From positions 30,093 through 94,092 of the forward strand of contig NZ_JADPKY010000054.1 of NCBI RefSeq assembly GCF_023074185.1: a DNA stretch of 64,000 nt. Direction: 5' to 3'. Under the pieces are notes generated by a model that was given only the letters and a program-made list of their open reading frames with translations, did no database searches and was not told the origin of the DNA. Below, one piece after another: positions 63,671 to 64,000 of the stretch. The position numbers were made by a program, and so were the translations under genes. Source of the stretch: Bradyrhizobium sp. 132 (lineage in GTDB: Bacteria; Pseudomonadota; Alphaproteobacteria; Rhizobiales; Xanthobacteraceae). Every line of letters begins with the position of its first letter. The first letter of the stretch is position 1.

Positions 63671-64000
63671 TTACGTGTTCTTCAGCGCGACGCGGAATTC
63701 GGCTTCGGTCTTGGCCTTGACCTCGTCGAGCGAGACGCCGTCGGCGAGCTCGATCAGCGCCATACCGCCGTTGCCGTGCTTGTCGATGGTGAAGACGGCC
63801 AGATCGGTCACGACCATGTCGACCACGCGCTCGCCGGTCAGCGGCAAATTGCACTGCTTCAGGAGCTTTGGACCGTCCTTGGCCGAATGCTCCATCACCA
63901 CGACGACGCGCTTGACGCCGGCGACGAGATCCATCGCGCCGCCCATGCCCTTGACCATCTTGCCGGGGATCATCCAGTTGGCGAGATCGCCGTTCTGAGC
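63671..64000 (-). CDS. CoA-transferase beta subunit (3' part; runs off the window)
   Basis: The visible C-terminal 109 residues read [12 protein letters not shown], then [11 protein letters not shown], and A-K-T-E-A-E-F-R-V near the end. These are the closing blocks of 3-oxoacid (succinyl/acetoacetyl) CoA-transferase subunit B. The stop is at 63671-63673 and the start lies beyond 64000. The paralogue at 8233-8910 shares the G-N-x-x-x-x-x-G-G-A-x-D-L layout but is different in detail. The alpha subunit is expected upstream, outside the window. Confidence 0.92.
   Translation of the reverse strand, partial: AQNGDLANWMIPGKMVKGMGGAMDLVAGVKRVVVVMEHSAKDGPKLLKQCNLPLTGERVVDMVVTDLAVFTIDKHGNGGMALIELADGVSLDEVKAKTEAEFRVALKNT

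Overview
The window looks like a chromosome segment of a high-GC alphaproteobacterium, most likely Bradyrhizobium or a close relative. The grounds are the coding style, the tripartite-tricarboxylate transporter genes, panB/panC, a large serine recombinase lying next to IS66, and several short proteins of a kind I associate with that genus. The taxon is an inference from protein style; no rRNA or tRNA gene is present to confirm it. The window reads as an accessory, partly decaying region: catabolic cassettes separated by long gene-poor stretches, transposon relics and many broken genes.

Layout. 1-0.8 kb: a frameshifted small gene and an IS481 relic. 1.2-15.5 kb: a PaiB-like flavoprotein and a rubredoxin, then a long leftward catabolic operon (solute-binding protein, acyl-CoA dehydrogenase, two-subunit CoA-transferase, thiamine-diphosphate enzyme, MOSC protein, VanB-type reductase, XRE-cupin regulator, TctB, TctA). 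Divergent from it are AcuR/AcuI-like genes, followed by a broken methionine gamma-lyase and a SnoaL-like protein. At least three genes here carry frameshifts. 15.5-21.5 kb: gene-poor, with very small proteins (one lipoprotein, one membrane peptide), a broken DUF2939 gene and a NYN-domain protein. 21.6-25.1 kb: a truncated NrtA-like gene, an ActP-like symporter broken by a 13-bp tandem duplication, its DUF485 partner, and a methyltransferase. 26.9-34.8 kb: a class II Fic protein, then a leftward four-gene unit (Tat-exported PLP enzyme, TVP38/DedA-like membrane protein, periplasmic binding protein, PAS-GGDEF-EAL protein). 35.4-38.3 kb: DsbA-like isomerase, XRE-cupin regulator and a divergent MHS-type transporter. 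38.9-44 kb: PilZ protein, small hypotheticals, panC/panB. 44.6-47.0 kb: a DNA adenine methyltransferase overlapping a probable restriction endonuclease. 47.5-63.4 kb: a catabolic island with a flavin monooxygenase, an imidazolonepropionase-like amidohydrolase, an M20 peptidase, an Asp/Glu racemase-like enzyme, a HutC-type regulator, a polar amino-acid ABC transporter and, beyond a decayed recombinase/IS66 block, a diaminopropionate ammonia-lyase. The right edge cuts into a CoA-transferase beta subunit.

How the genes may work together. The left cassette would import a carboxylate, activate it with CoA and dehydrogenate it, with AcuI reducing an acryloyl-type CoA ester; its breaks suggest the route is decaying, or that the assembly has indel errors. 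The right cassette would import a nitrogen-rich amino acid, hydroxylate and open a ring, hydrolyse an amide or carbamoyl bond, and end in 2,3-diaminopropionate cleavage. This fits beta-substituted alanines such as those made by legumes, but the substrate is inference. The 28.8-34.8 kb unit could couple a periplasmic amino-acid reaction to cyclic-di-GMP turnover.
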